A DNA stretch of 64,000 bases from JBKEAR01 sp047972425 (lineage in GTDB: Bacteria > Pseudomonadota > Alphaproteobacteria > JBKEAR01): positions 1 to 64,000 of the forward strand of contig JBKEAR010000004.1 in assembly GCA_047972425.1 (NCBI GenBank). The letters run 5' to 3'. Below the pieces are notes generated by a model that was given only the letters and a program-made list of their open reading frames with translations, made no database searches and was not told the DNA's origin. Made by a program: the position numbers and the translations under genes. Of this stretch, positions 1 through 8,104 are shown in pieces. Within the stretch, counting starts at the first letter, position 1. Every line of letters begins with the position of its first letter.

Positions 1-565
1 CCGGCTTTTTTGGAGCTTCAAGCGCATTAGTTAATGCTTCAATCTCAGCTTGCATTAATCGGCCAGCAGCTACTGGCAAATAATCGGCCACACCCGCTGT
101 TGAAGCATGGGCACGGTGCGAAGCAGAAAAAGCATCCGATACATATAAATCGCCTAGTTCTGCCAATTGTTTTGCAAAAGCCGCATCATTTTTTGTTTCT
201 TCTTTATGAAAACGTAAGTTTTCCATTAAAGCAAATTCACCATCTTTTAATGATTTGGTTACAGATACCGCATTTTCACCCACACAATCATCAACAAATA
301 ATACTTTTTTACCTAAAGCATCTTCTAACGCTTTAGCAACAGGTGCAACGGTAAACTCCATATTGCGCTCACCACCGGGGCGGCCTAAATGGGTTAAAAC
401 AATAACTTTTGCACCACGATTAGCCAGCTCTACTAATGTTGGGACAGTACGGTCAATCCGTGCTGTATTGGTAACAACACCATCTTTCATTGGCACATTT
501 AAGTCGGCACGAACAACAACACGTTTGCCTTTAACGTCTAAATCATCAATTGTACGGATACTCAT
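1..565 (-). CDS. pgk: Phosphoglycerate kinase, N-terminal part (truncated by window edge)
   Basis: Glycolytic/gluconeogenic cytoplasmic enzyme interconverting 1,3-bisphosphoglycerate + ADP and 3-phosphoglycerate + ATP. Only the first 188 codons are present; the gene continues past base 1. The reading frame begins MSIRTIDDLDVKGKRVVVR and shows the N-domain substrate-binding signatures RADLNVPM, LTHLGRPGG and MENLRFHKEE, which are diagnostic of the family. The ATG at 565 is preceded by GAGG about 9 bases upstream. It is divergent from acnA across a 326-base spacer. No frameshift is seen in the visible part. Identification is secure; the C-terminal nucleotide domain cannot be checked. Confidence 0.96.
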   Translation of the reverse strand, partial: MSIRTIDDLDVKGKRVVVRADLNVPMKDGVVTNTARIDRTVPTLVELANRGAKVIVLTHLGRPGGERNMEFTVAPVAKALEDALGKKVLFVDDCVGENAVSVTKSLKDGEFALMENLRFHKEETKNDAAFAKQLAELGDLYVSDAFSASHRAHASTAGVADYLPVAAGRLMQAEIEALTNALEAPKKP

Positions 566-891
566 GAATATAATCCTCTATCTAAATATACAAAACAGGC
601 ATATTTTACGCTTTTTTAATATAAAAAGAAAGCGCAAACACCCAAAATTTTTGGTTTTAACAAAATTATTCTATTACAACTTTTCATTGCGAATTTCATA
701 TCTACTAAACAATAAACAACTATTTAATATTGCTTTCTTTTTATGTAAAAACCGCAAAAATTATAATTATCAATCATCATGATTATTTTTTTAATCTGAG
801 AATATCTATTTACTTCGTTGCTTTTCGAGACAAAGTTTATTATTATTCTAAGGAGATAATGATCATATAAGTTAAAACAGGAACAACATTC
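566..891. other. Divergent intergenic region pgk / acnA
   Basis: 326 bases, strongly AT-rich, between two divergently read genes. It must hold the promoters of both. I see one plausible sigma-70-like promoter for acnA (818-846). I find no credible small gene, RNA gene or terminator; a short A/T-rich inverted repeat near 642-655 is not convincing. Confidence 0.6.
818..846 (+). promoter_or_regulatory. Candidate sigma-70-type promoter of acnA
   Basis: TTGCTT (818-823), a 17-base spacer, then TATTAT (841-846), close to the TTGACA/TATAAT consensus with ideal spacing. Transcription would begin near 853 and give a leader of about 40 bases before the ATG at 892. This is a sequence match only; the region is AT-rich, so chance matches are possible. 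Confidence 0.4.
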
Positions 892-3552
892 ATGGCTACA
901 AATGAACAGTTAAAATCGACACTCAATGTCAATGGTAAAAATTATACAATTTACGCTCTCAAAGATGCCAAAGAAAAGCTTGGGGTTAACCTAGATAAAC
1001 TCCCATTTAGCTTAAAAATACTGGCCGAAAATCTATTGCGTAATTTAGATGAACGTACGGTTTCGACCGAGGATATTAAAGCTTTAGAAACTTGGCTTAA
1101 GGAAGGCCACGTTAATCGCGAGATTGCTTATCGCCCTGCCCGTGTTTTAATGCAGGACTTCACGGGTGTTCCTGCTGTGGTTGATTTAGCAGCTATGCGC
1201 CAAGCGATATTCGATAAAGGTGGCGATGCCGATAAAATTAATCCGCTTTCTCCTGTTGATCTTGTGATTGATCACTCGATTATGATTGATTATTTTGGTA
1301 ATAAAGATGCCTTAGCCGATAATGAAAAATTAGAATTTGAGCGTAACTTCGAGCGTTATGCTTTCTTACGTTGGGGTCAAAAGGCCTTTAATAATTTTAG
1401 GGTTGTTCCTCCCGGAACCGGTATTTGCCACCAAGTGAATTTAGAATTTTTAGCCAAAGCCGTTTGGACAAAAGAAGAAAATGGCGAAACCATTGCTTAT
1501 CCGGATACATTAGTCGGAACCGATAGCCACACAACCATGATTAACGGCCTTGGAGTTCTTGGTTGGGGTGTTGGTGGCATTGAGGCTGAGGCCGCTATGC
1601 TTGGCCAGCCAATCTCTATGCTTATACCCGATGTTATCGGTTTTGAACTCACAGGTAAATTATCCGAAGGCGCTACCGCAACTGATTTAGTATTACGCGT
1701 GGTTGAGATGTTACGCCAAAAAGGTGTTGTGGGTAAATTTGTTGAGTTTTATGGTGCAGGCTTAGCCGACCTCCCCTTAACTGACCGCGCAACTATTGCC
1801 AATATGGCACCCGAATATGGCGCAACATGTGGTATCTTCCCGATTGACCAAGAAACGATTAATTACTTAAAATTCACGGGTCGCGATGCCGATACAATTG
1901 CTTTAGTTGAAGCCTATGCCAAAGCACAAAATATGTGGCGTGAGGATATGGAAACACCTGTATTCTCCGATACACTTTCATTGGATTTATCTACCGTAAA
2001 ACCTGCTATTGCAGGGCCAAAACGCCCACAAGACCGCATTAATTTAGTCGATGCCAAAACATCATTCTTAAACACGCTCAAACAAGATGGCGGTCGTGAT
2101 AGCTTAAAATCAGGTAGTATTAGCGGTAAAGATTACCCTCTTACCGATGGCAATGTGATGATTGCCGCAATTACAAGCTGTACCAATACATCAAACCCTT
2201 CAGTATTGATTGCTGCTGGTTTGGTGGCGAAAAAAGCAACTGAGCTTGGCCTTAAATCTCAACCGTGGGTAAAAACAAGCTTAGCACCGGGTTCTTTGGT
2301 GGTACGTGATTATTTAGATGCTTCGGGCTTGCAAAAATATTTAGATAATCTTGGCTTTAATGTTGCCGGCTTTGGTTGTACCACTTGTATTGGTAACTCT
2401 GGGCCTTTAGCACAAGAATTTGTGGATAGCATCAATAATAACGATTTGTTAGTTTCGGCCGTATTATCTGGTAACCGTAACTTTGAAGGCCGTGTGAGCC
2501 CCCATACAAAAGCAAATTATTTAGCATCTCCGCCTTTGGTGGTTGCTTATGCTCTTGCAGGCTCTACTGCCATTGATATTACAAGCGAAAGCTTAGGTAA
2601 TGATAAAAATGGTAACCCTGTTTATCTCAAAGATATTTGGCCATCGAACAAAGAAATCCAAGATGTGATTAACGATGTTTTGGATCCGCAAATGTTTGCT
2701 AAAAGCTATGCCGGTGCTTTTGACGGTACAAAAGCTTGGCAAGATATTGCCGCCCCCGATGGACAAGTATTCGATTGGGACGATAGCTCCACTTATATTC
2801 GCTTACCGTCATTCTTTGAAGGAGGCTCGGAACGTATTGTGGGTGATATTACCGGTGCACGCCCACTGGCTATTTTAGGCGATAGTGTTACAACCGACCA
2901 TATCTCCCCTGCCGGCGCTATTAAGGCCGATAGCCCTGCTGGTTTATATTTACAAGAGCATGGTGTAGCCCCTAAAGATTTCAACTCTTATGGCTCGCGC
3001 CGTGGTAACCATGAGGTTATGGTGCGGGGAACCTTTGCCAATATTCGTATTCGCAACGAAATGGCACCGGGTACCGAAGGCGGTGTAACCAAGCACCAAC
3101 CCACCGGCGAAGTTATGCCTATTTACGATGCTTCATTGTTATATAAAGCCGAAAAAACACCGCTTATCGTCATTGCCGGTAAAGAATATGGTACAGGCTC
3201 CTCGCGCGATTGGGCTGCTAAAGGCACTAGCTTATTAGGTGTGGATGCTGTTATTGTAGAAAGCTTTGAGCGTATTCACCGTAGTAATCTTGTAGGTATG
3301 GGTATTTTACCGCTACAATTTAAAGAAGGAACAGATCGCAAAACCCTTAAATTAGACGGTAGCGAAACCTTTGACCTTGTCGGGTTAGAAAATGGTTTAA
3401 AACCAAGTATGGATGTAACATTGGTTATTTACCGTACTAATGGGTCATCGCAAGAAGTTTCGCTTTTATGCCGTATTGATACATTAGATGAAGTCGATTA
3501 CTATCTTAAAGGTGGTATTTTACAATTTGTTTTAGATAATCTCACCAAATAA
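892..3552 (+). CDS. acnA: Aconitate hydratase (aconitase A)
   Basis: TCA-cycle enzyme isomerising citrate to isocitrate through cis-aconitate, cytoplasmic, with a [4Fe-4S] cluster. At 886 residues it has the usual AcnA/IRP length. The three cluster ligands are visible: Cys430 in the SCTNTSNPS motif and Cys496/Cys499 in GCTTCIGNSGPL. The substrate-site motif GTDSHTTMINGLGVLGWG lies in the N-terminal half and the C-terminal swivel domain contains GSSRDWAAKG. The ATG follows an AGGA element about 8 bases upstream. It is monocistronic: a strong intrinsic terminator follows 20 bases after the stop. Function is certain by family; possible mRNA-binding (IRP-like) behaviour cannot be judged. Confidence 0.97.
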   Translation: MATNEQLKSTLNVNGKNYTIYALKDAKEKLGVNLDKLPFSLKILAENLLRNLDERTVSTEDIKALETWLKEGHVNREIAYRPARVLMQDFTGVPAVVDLAAMRQAIFDKGGDADKINPLSPVDLVIDHSIMIDYFGNKDALADNEKLEFERNFERYAFLRWGQKAFNNFRVVPPGTGICHQVNLEFLAKAVWTKEENGETIAYPDTLVGTDSHTTMINGLGVLGWGVGGIEAEAAMLGQPISMLIPDVIGFELTGKLSEGATATDLVLRVVEMLRQKGVVGKFVEFYGAGLADLPLTDRATIANMAPEYGATCGIFPIDQETINYLKFTGRDADTIALVEAYAKAQNMWREDMETPVFSDTLSLDLSTVKPAIAGPKRPQDRINLVDAKTSFLNTLKQDGGRDSLKSGSISGKDYPLTDGNVMIAAITSCTNTSNPSVLIAAGLVAKKATELGLKSQPWVKTSLAPGSLVVRDYLDASGLQKYLDNLGFNVAGFGCTTCIGNSGPLAQEFVDSINNNDLLVSAVLSGNRNFEGRVSPHTKANYLASPPLVVAYALAGSTAIDITSESLGNDKNGNPVYLKDIWPSNKEIQDVINDVLDPQMFAKSYAGAFDGTKAWQDIAAPDGQVFDWDDSSTYIRLPSFFEGGSERIVGDITGARPLAILGDSVTTDHISPAGAIKADSPAGLYLQEHGVAPKDFNSYGSRRGNHEVMVRGTFANIRIRNEMAPGTEGGVTKHQPTGEVMPIYDASLLYKAEKTPLIVIAGKEYGTGSSRDWAAKGTSLLGVDAVIVESFERIHRSNLVGMGILPLQFKEGTDRKTLKLDGSETFDLVGLENGLKPSMDVTLVIYRTNGSSQEVSLLCRIDTLDEVDYYLKGGILQFVLDNLTK

Positions 3553-3572
3553 TATTAGTATTCACACAAAAT

Positions 3573-3600
3573 AAAAGCCCCGATTTTCGGGGCTTTTTCT
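3573..3600 (+). terminator. Intrinsic terminator after acnA
   Basis: Stem AAAAGCCCC / GGGGCTTTT (plus a closing G-C pair) around a 4-base ATTTT-type loop, followed by T residues. Typical rho-independent terminator; it separates acnA from the membrane-protein gene that follows. Confidence 0.9.
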
Positions 3601-3699
3601 ATTTATAAAATCATTAACTCCATCCCCTCCCCCTTGTACTATTTCCATAATGACTTTAATGGAAAACTTCATATCATTGTTTTTAAAGGGGAAAATAGT

Positions 3700-5172
3700 A
3701 TGAAAATTCAAAATATTATGGATATAAAAAAGTTACCTATATTGATATTTTTGCTCATTTTACTATTTATATCTGCATTTGGTACAACAAATTGGGTTAT
3801 AGATAATAATTTTCAATTTAAGATAGTAGAAACCAAAGCTGCTACTTATCTTGATGAAACAACGGACTTACAATATAAAACATTATTAACTCTCCATTCA
3901 ATGGATGCACTTGCATCAATATTAGGTAGTTTTTGCGAAAAAGATAATCTTTTAGCAACTGTAACCGGACCCATTGCTTGTAGAGTGGAACCATATGCAG
4001 AATCTTTAACAAAACTCATAAAATTAACTTGGGTATCAACTTTTGTTACAGAGATGACATCTAAATTATTTTATATTATTACGGTTGCTTCCATGATGAT
4101 TTTTTTACCGATTGCATGTGCATCTTCCATTTTTGATATTTTACGTCGAAATACTCTTTCGTTTATGTCGCAATTTGCTTTCTTTTCTAGTATTGCATTC
4201 AAATTTGGGCTTCCTTTACTTATTGTAAGTTGGGCATCTATATGGAATACAGGCTTTAACGAAAAACAAGAAGCTATCGAGAAAAACATCACTATACATA
4301 CGCAACAACTATCTGGTCTAGAGGAAAGCGTAAATAGGGCAAACTCCGATACTCCAGAAACAGCAAGCACTAATGAACTTTTTAAAATTGCTGATGATTA
4401 TAGAAAATCCGTTTTTAGTTATGCAAGTGAATTAGTTAACTTTAACAATGATTTACAAAAAATTTACAATCAAAAAATTGAAGAGGCAAATGCTAAAAAT
4501 ATTAATGTTTCGACGACAAGCAAGTGGGTAGACGTTAGCTCTACCATTGAAACAATAGAAGCTCATCAGAAAGATGACTTAGATAAAGTTTATAATGCAA
4601 CCACTCAACTATATTCTGATATAACAAAGAATATTCCGATATTAATACAATTAATTGCAGATACTAACTCTGAAACTAATTGGTTTTTTGATAAAACTAA
4701 GAAAGCAAAGGATATTGTTACTTTTAGTGAGGGTAATATTGAACCTAAGCTTGCTGAACTCACTACTGAATGGAATACTTTAAAAGAAACACAGGCATCA
4801 ATGTCTGATAGTTTTGATACTACACAACAAAGTTTTGAAGAATATTATAATAGTTTAGATGAGGCTCGGACAACATTTTGGAAATCTGTAAAATCCGTCA
4901 TTCCAGGTGCATTAAATGCCCTTTCGGCAGGTCTGCGCTCTCTAAGTGAAGGTGTAATCATGGTATTTGCTCAAGCTATACTTTTTCCACTTGTTCTTCT
5001 TTTTGTTTACTACACAATTTTCAAAATGTTCTCACGGCAGAATTTTGCTATAGCCCCAAAAGAAATTTATAGTGAATATAAACAAGATATAGATAAAACG
5101 CTTAATAAAAATTGGAAAGATGAAATTAAAAAGTTTGGTGCTAATAATAAACAAGATAATATAGAAGAATAA
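3700..5172 (+). CDS. Uncharacterised coiled-coil inner-membrane protein
   Basis: I do not recognise this family. The 490-residue product has a TM segment at about 12-28 (LPILIFLLILLFISAF), two more near 124-145 and 157-182, a long charged, helix-rich region (about 188-415) rich in E, K, Q, N and T that looks like a coiled coil, and a last TM at about 419-443 followed by a 47-residue charged tail. Only four cysteines lie outside the TMs and no catalytic motif is visible. I chose the ATG at 3700 because AAAGGGGA sits 5-14 bases upstream; an upstream in-frame start at 3634 has no such site. It stands alone between two terminators. The architecture would suit a membrane tether or scaffold, but that is inference only. 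Confidence 0.75.
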   Translation: MKIQNIMDIKKLPILIFLLILLFISAFGTTNWVIDNNFQFKIVETKAATYLDETTDLQYKTLLTLHSMDALASILGSFCEKDNLLATVTGPIACRVEPYAESLTKLIKLTWVSTFVTEMTSKLFYIITVASMMIFLPIACASSIFDILRRNTLSFMSQFAFFSSIAFKFGLPLLIVSWASIWNTGFNEKQEAIEKNITIHTQQLSGLEESVNRANSDTPETASTNELFKIADDYRKSVFSYASELVNFNNDLQKIYNQKIEEANAKNINVSTTSKWVDVSSTIETIEAHQKDDLDKVYNATTQLYSDITKNIPILIQLIADTNSETNWFFDKTKKAKDIVTFSEGNIEPKLAELTTEWNTLKETQASMSDSFDTTQQSFEEYYNSLDEARTTFWKSVKSVIPGALNALSAGLRSLSEGVIMVFAQAILFPLVLLFVYYTIFKMFSRQNFAIAPKEIYSEYKQDIDKTLNKNWKDEIKKFGANNKQDNIEE

Positions 5173-5180
5173 TTTATTTA

Positions 5181-5204
5181 GCCCCGTATATCGGGGCTTT
5201 TTTT
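5181..5204 (+). terminator. Intrinsic terminator after the coiled-coil membrane gene
   Basis: GCCCCG TATAT CGGGGC followed by seven T residues. It lies between convergent genes; the T-run is on the plus strand, so it chiefly serves the upstream membrane-protein gene. Confidence 0.88.
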
Positions 5205-6042
5205 ATTGGCTTTTGAGCATTGTGTTGGGGTTTTTGGGGTCAATTTTTCGGGTGAAGATTTGTTGCGATAATGCCCCTTTAAACTGAATATAAATCGCAT
5301 CTTTTTCTTTATTATATTTGGCACCCACATAATTACCCCGGATATTATGGGATGATAATCGGCGATATTTTTTAAAAAAATCATCAACTTCATCAACTGT
5401 AAGTGGCCATAGATTAAAATCTCTATTGGCATAATCGGGGTAATATTCGACAATCCGACCCGAAACTGGATCGGCAGCATTTAATAAGCTTTTGGGGTCA
5501 TGTTTATCAATGGTTTTTACCGCCTGCATGGCTTCATTATTTTTTTGGACAAATGTGACCCTAAACATTACCCCTTCATCGGCAATATCTGTAATTAATG
5601 TATGGTCACTTTGCCCCGAATAATTATAAAAACCTTTAATATCATCAGCAGTTAAAGGATGCGCATAAAAATCGCGCCCCGAAAATATCGATAAATCACC
5701 TTCATATTGGTTAAGTTCATCGTTCAACATAGCCGAGCTAATAAGGCTTTGGGGGGATTGTTTATTAATATGATGGGTAAAAATTTCTTTATTATCTAAG
5801 CGCCGAAATTCCACATTATAATTATCATCCGCAGGCAGAATTGAATATAATTCCATATTATCAATCTGCCCTTGTTTTTCAGCAAACCACTTATCGTAAA
5901 AATCTTCAATTTCTGTTATGGTTAGTGGATTATCAACAAAATTTCTATTTGGCTCAAAATAAGTGGTTATATCAACCGCCGCATGTGTAATTGCTATATA
6001 GGAAAAGCCACAAAAGATAATGGAATACCAAAATTTACTCAT
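5203..6042 (-). CDS. Secreted protein built of three related ~85-residue modules
   Basis: No known family recognised. A signal peptide (about residues 1-21, ending in ITHAAV) predicts export. The mature part holds three divergent copies of one module, beginning at about residues 39 (NPLTITEIEDFYDKW), 129 (HPLTADDIKGFYN) and 213 (WPLTVDEVDDFFKKY), each ending in an I-D/N-K-x-x-P-x-S/T-L/M stretch near residues 92-101, 178-187 and 267-276. Each module thus runs from a short acidic helix to a beta-rich part. No cysteine lies in the mature part, and no catalytic motif is evident. The gene is single, convergent with the upstream membrane-protein gene. A binding or envelope role is possible but not shown. 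Confidence 0.72.
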   Translation of the reverse strand: MSKFWYSIIFCGFSYIAITHAAVDITTYFEPNRNFVDNPLTITEIEDFYDKWFAEKQGQIDNMELYSILPADDNYNVEFRRLDNKEIFTHHINKQSPQSLISSAMLNDELNQYEGDLSIFSGRDFYAHPLTADDIKGFYNYSGQSDHTLITDIADEGVMFRVTFVQKNNEAMQAVKTIDKHDPKSLLNAADPVSGRIVEYYPDYANRDFNLWPLTVDEVDDFFKKYRRLSSHNIRGNYVGAKYNKEKDAIYIQFKGALSQQIFTRKIDPKNPNTMLKSQ

Positions 6043-6122
6043 TTATTTTCTCCCAGTAAATAAATGATAAACCGTAACGCACAAAAAGAAAAGATAGACT
6101 TATAAATAAATGAATAACCTGC

Positions 6123-6479
6123 CTATGCAACGCGCTGAAAATACGCATGGAGCTTATCCATTAGAATATCTAAAGATTTTTGAATATCCGTAATATTATC
6201 TTTGGTAAAACCTTGGCGTGGTAAGCATATCACCTGAATATTTTTTTCGGGCAATAGACCAATAATTTTTTCGGATACACATAATGACGAGCAAGCCTCT
6301 AAAATAGTTATTTGGCCATAGCGGTTTAAGGTGCGAATAATGAAATCCTCCCCTTTAATAAATTTACCGGTACAAATTTTTTTATCGGCTAGGTTTTGGC
6401 GTACCATCTCATAAGCAGCCATATCACATAGCTCACCCACTCTATTTCCGCCCCCACAAGAGATAACAGCTCTTTTCAA
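6123..6479 (-). CDS. DGC-domain-like putative zinc-binding protein
   Basis: 118-residue cytoplasmic protein. The spacing of its cysteines (Cys8 in ISCGGG, Cys18, Cys36, Cys63 and Cys67 in LEACSSLC, Cys84) and the pattern 'CGGG-x-RVGEL-C-DMAA' match the small DGC family, which is thought to bind zinc through conserved cysteines. The namesake Asp-Gly-Cys is Glu-Ala-Cys here. Function in this family is unknown. It is followed by the 92-residue membrane protein upstream on the same strand (33 bases apart), so the two may be cotranscribed. The family assignment is from motif recall and should be treated as probable. Confidence 0.65.
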   Translation of the reverse strand: MKRAVISCGGGNRVGELCDMAAYEMVRQNLADKKICTGKFIKGEDFIIRTLNRYGQITILEACSSLCVSEKIIGLLPEKNIQVICLPRQGFTKDNITDIQKSLDILMDKLHAYFQRVA

Positions 6480-6512
6480 TTAACTATTCCCTAACTTTAA
6501 TTAATGTAGTTA

Positions 6513-6791
6513 CTATACCAAATAAGTAAGGTTTCTTTCAATATTTTTTAATAAATAATCAATAAAAATGGCTAATAACCCTACAATGATTGCGCTTTCT
6601 AAAATATAAGCCATGTTAAAATTGGTTAATCCGGCAAAATAACATAATAACCAAAGGCCAATAGCCGACAACAGCAAATAAAGCTCGGCCTTACGAACAC
6701 CAAATAAAGCCAATAAAAAAATACTCACCCATAAAAAAATATATAAAATAAATAATAAATTGGGCAGATAATCTTTTAAATAAACACCCAC
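6513..6791 (-). CDS. Small integral membrane protein, possibly 5'-truncated
   Basis: 92 residues, almost wholly hydrophobic, with three predicted TM segments (about 10-29, 34-55, 62-82). No family recognised. The only workable start is a GTG at 6791 with no clear ribosome-binding site, and it lies just 7 bases from the end of an 81-bp dispersed repeat (6798-6878). The gene could therefore be the remnant of a longer one cut by the repeat, or could use transcription entering from the repeat. It precedes the DGC-like gene on the same strand. Confidence 0.5.
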   Translation of the reverse strand: MGVYLKDYLPNLLFILYIFLWVSIFLLALFGVRKAELYLLLSAIGLWLLCYFAGLTNFNMAYILESAIIVGLLAIFIDYLLKNIERNLTYLV

Positions 6792-6797
6792 ACCGGG

Positions 6798-6878
6798 GAT
6801 TATTAAGGGGTTGCAAACCCCTTAGCATCAAATTATTACTGATGTTTATATAATCATTTTATTATGTATAGACTATAT
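6798..6878 (-). repeat. 81-bp dispersed repeat, copy A (inverted relative to copy B)
   Basis: The reverse complement of this segment is identical over all 81 bases to 59978-60058. It contains a hairpin, AAGGGGTT-TGC-AACCCCTT in the copy B orientation (6805-6823 here), beside an AT-rich arm. Similarity continues a few bases beyond the AT-rich end, where the copies differ by TA dinucleotides. It fills almost the whole gap between the Nudix gene stop and the small membrane gene. No terminal inverted repeats or coding capacity are seen, so it is not an autonomous element. Confidence 0.92.
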
Positions 6879-6890
6879 GTAAAATATAAA

Positions 6891-7745
6891 TTACTGACGT
6901 AAAGATGTAATAATTTTTAAATAATCGGGATTATTGGGAGTAAGGAGATTATGCCGAATAAAAAAATCGATAATCACAAGTGCCGAGTTATCTTTAAAAT
7001 CTCTTGTATTTTGCACAATATCAGCAATTTCTGAATGATGCATCAGAGTAAAGCTTTCAACCTCGCCATCATTGGGTTTGGGAATGAAATCACTTGGGAG
7101 CTCTAAATCAAAAATGAACATCTCATCTCTATGCAAACCATTCCAATCCACCGTATAGGTTATCGCACTGGCCGATTGCGCTTTTTTAGCGAGTTGCTCA
7201 GGGATATTCGCTTCTTCTTCCGCCTCTTTCACCACATTTTCAAACACGGTTAAATCAGCTGGCTGCCCACCACCAACAAGTTGGTCTAGCTGCGAAGGCC
7301 AAGAGGCTTTATTGGCTGCCCGCTTGGCTATCCACATATATAAACCATCGGGTTTATGCACATAGCCATTTACAAATACACCCCAAGCTTTAAGGCCAAA
7401 ATGCGCAACCGCACCACGCTCCAATATAAACTCCGGTGGTTCATAAAAATCCACACTGGCTCTAAATTTTTCATCACGCCATAAAGGAAATAATTGCCGC
7501 TTGGCCTGAATATCGCTCAAAATTTCATGAATTATCCGGCTACGGCTTTCACAATTATTAAATTTTGGATTAATCACAATTTCATAAGATTTTTGCTCTA
7601 CAAAAATTTGGCTGTAATCAGCGGTTAATATATCAACAAACGACTTTTTAGGGCGGCCTAACAAGCACCCTTGATGATCATACAAATATCCGTAATCGTT
7701 ATTGTTCCACCGATTACATTCGTTAATACGGTCTAAATAGCCCAA
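6891..7745 (-). CDS. Nudix hydrolase with DUF4743 N-terminal domain
   Basis: 284-residue protein of the family that includes the N-terminal part of fission-yeast Tnr3 and budding-yeast YJR142W, characterised as Nudix enzymes that hydrolyse thiamine diphosphate and preferentially its damaged or oxidised forms. The N-terminal DUF4743 part begins YLDRINECNRW; the Nudix helix is seen as KEAEEEANI preceded by GGGQPADL, a family-typical variant of the canonical box. The start is TTG at 7745, two bases after the gcrA stop; the family N-terminus begins right here, and no ATG is available. It is the last gene of lysS-gcrA-Nudix, probably translated by coupling. A thiamine-diphosphate repair role is inferred from the family. 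Confidence 0.85.
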   Translation of the reverse strand: MGYLDRINECNRWNNNDYGYLYDHQGCLLGRPKKSFVDILTADYSQIFVEQKSYEIVINPKFNNCESRSRIIHEILSDIQAKRQLFPLWRDEKFRASVDFYEPPEFILERGAVAHFGLKAWGVFVNGYVHKPDGLYMWIAKRAANKASWPSQLDQLVGGGQPADLTVFENVVKEAEEEANIPEQLAKKAQSASAITYTVDWNGLHRDEMFIFDLELPSDFIPKPNDGEVESFTLMHHSEIADIVQNTRDFKDNSALVIIDFFIRHNLLTPNNPDYLKIITSLRQ

Positions 7746-7747
7746 AA

Positions 7748-8101
7748 TTAATCTTTCCCAGCTTTAACATATGCCTCTTTGCAATGTTCCAAACAATAAG
7801 GTTTGCCCGGAATAGCCGGTTTACCACAAAAATGGAAATCATCATCATTCGGGTCACCAAATGGCCAACAACACATACCCCGCTCTAAATTCTCTAAGCG
7901 GATAAGATTAGGTTTTGGTTTTTTGGTCTTGGTACTACGGCGTATGGGCGATTGGCGTTTGGGTAAGCCTAAGCGGTGGGCTTTACCCACAACCGCATTT
8001 TTGGTAATACCCAATATCTTGCCAATCTCAGCAGTTGATAAATCTTGCGACCATAATTCAGTTAAACGTGCAATGCGTTCATCAGTCCATTCTAAAGCCA
8101 T
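7748..8101 (-). CDS. gcrA: GcrA cell-cycle regulator
   Basis: Alphaproteobacterial transcription factor that works with sigma-70 RNA polymerase at promoters carrying CcrM-methylated GANTC sites. The N-terminal helix-turn-helix (residues 1-50) has the family signature MALEWTDERIARLTELW and GITKNAVVGKAHRLGLPKR. The C-terminal part carries the conserved CCWPFGDPNDDDFHFCG and YCLEHC stretch, with cysteines at 77, 78, 92, 103 and 107. At 117 residues it is shorter than the Caulobacter protein (about 173) because the linker is short. GGGAG lies 8 bases before the ATG, inside the end of lysS; only three bases separate the genes. GANTC sites occur upstream of the operon. Confidence 0.95.
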   Translation of the reverse strand: MALEWTDERIARLTELWSQDLSTAEIGKILGITKNAVVGKAHRLGLPKRQSPIRRSTKTKKPKPNLIRLENLERGMCCWPFGDPNDDDFHFCGKPAIPGKPYCLEHCKEAYVKAGKD

Positions 8102-8104
8102 ACT

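Noticed and set aside
642..655. A/T-rich inverted repeat near CCAAAATTTTTGG
   Set aside because: Too short and weak to be a terminator or operator.
6805..6823. Hairpin in copy A as a terminator of the Nudix gene
   Set aside because: The stem is strong but no T-run follows on the minus strand, and it is part of a dispersed repeat.
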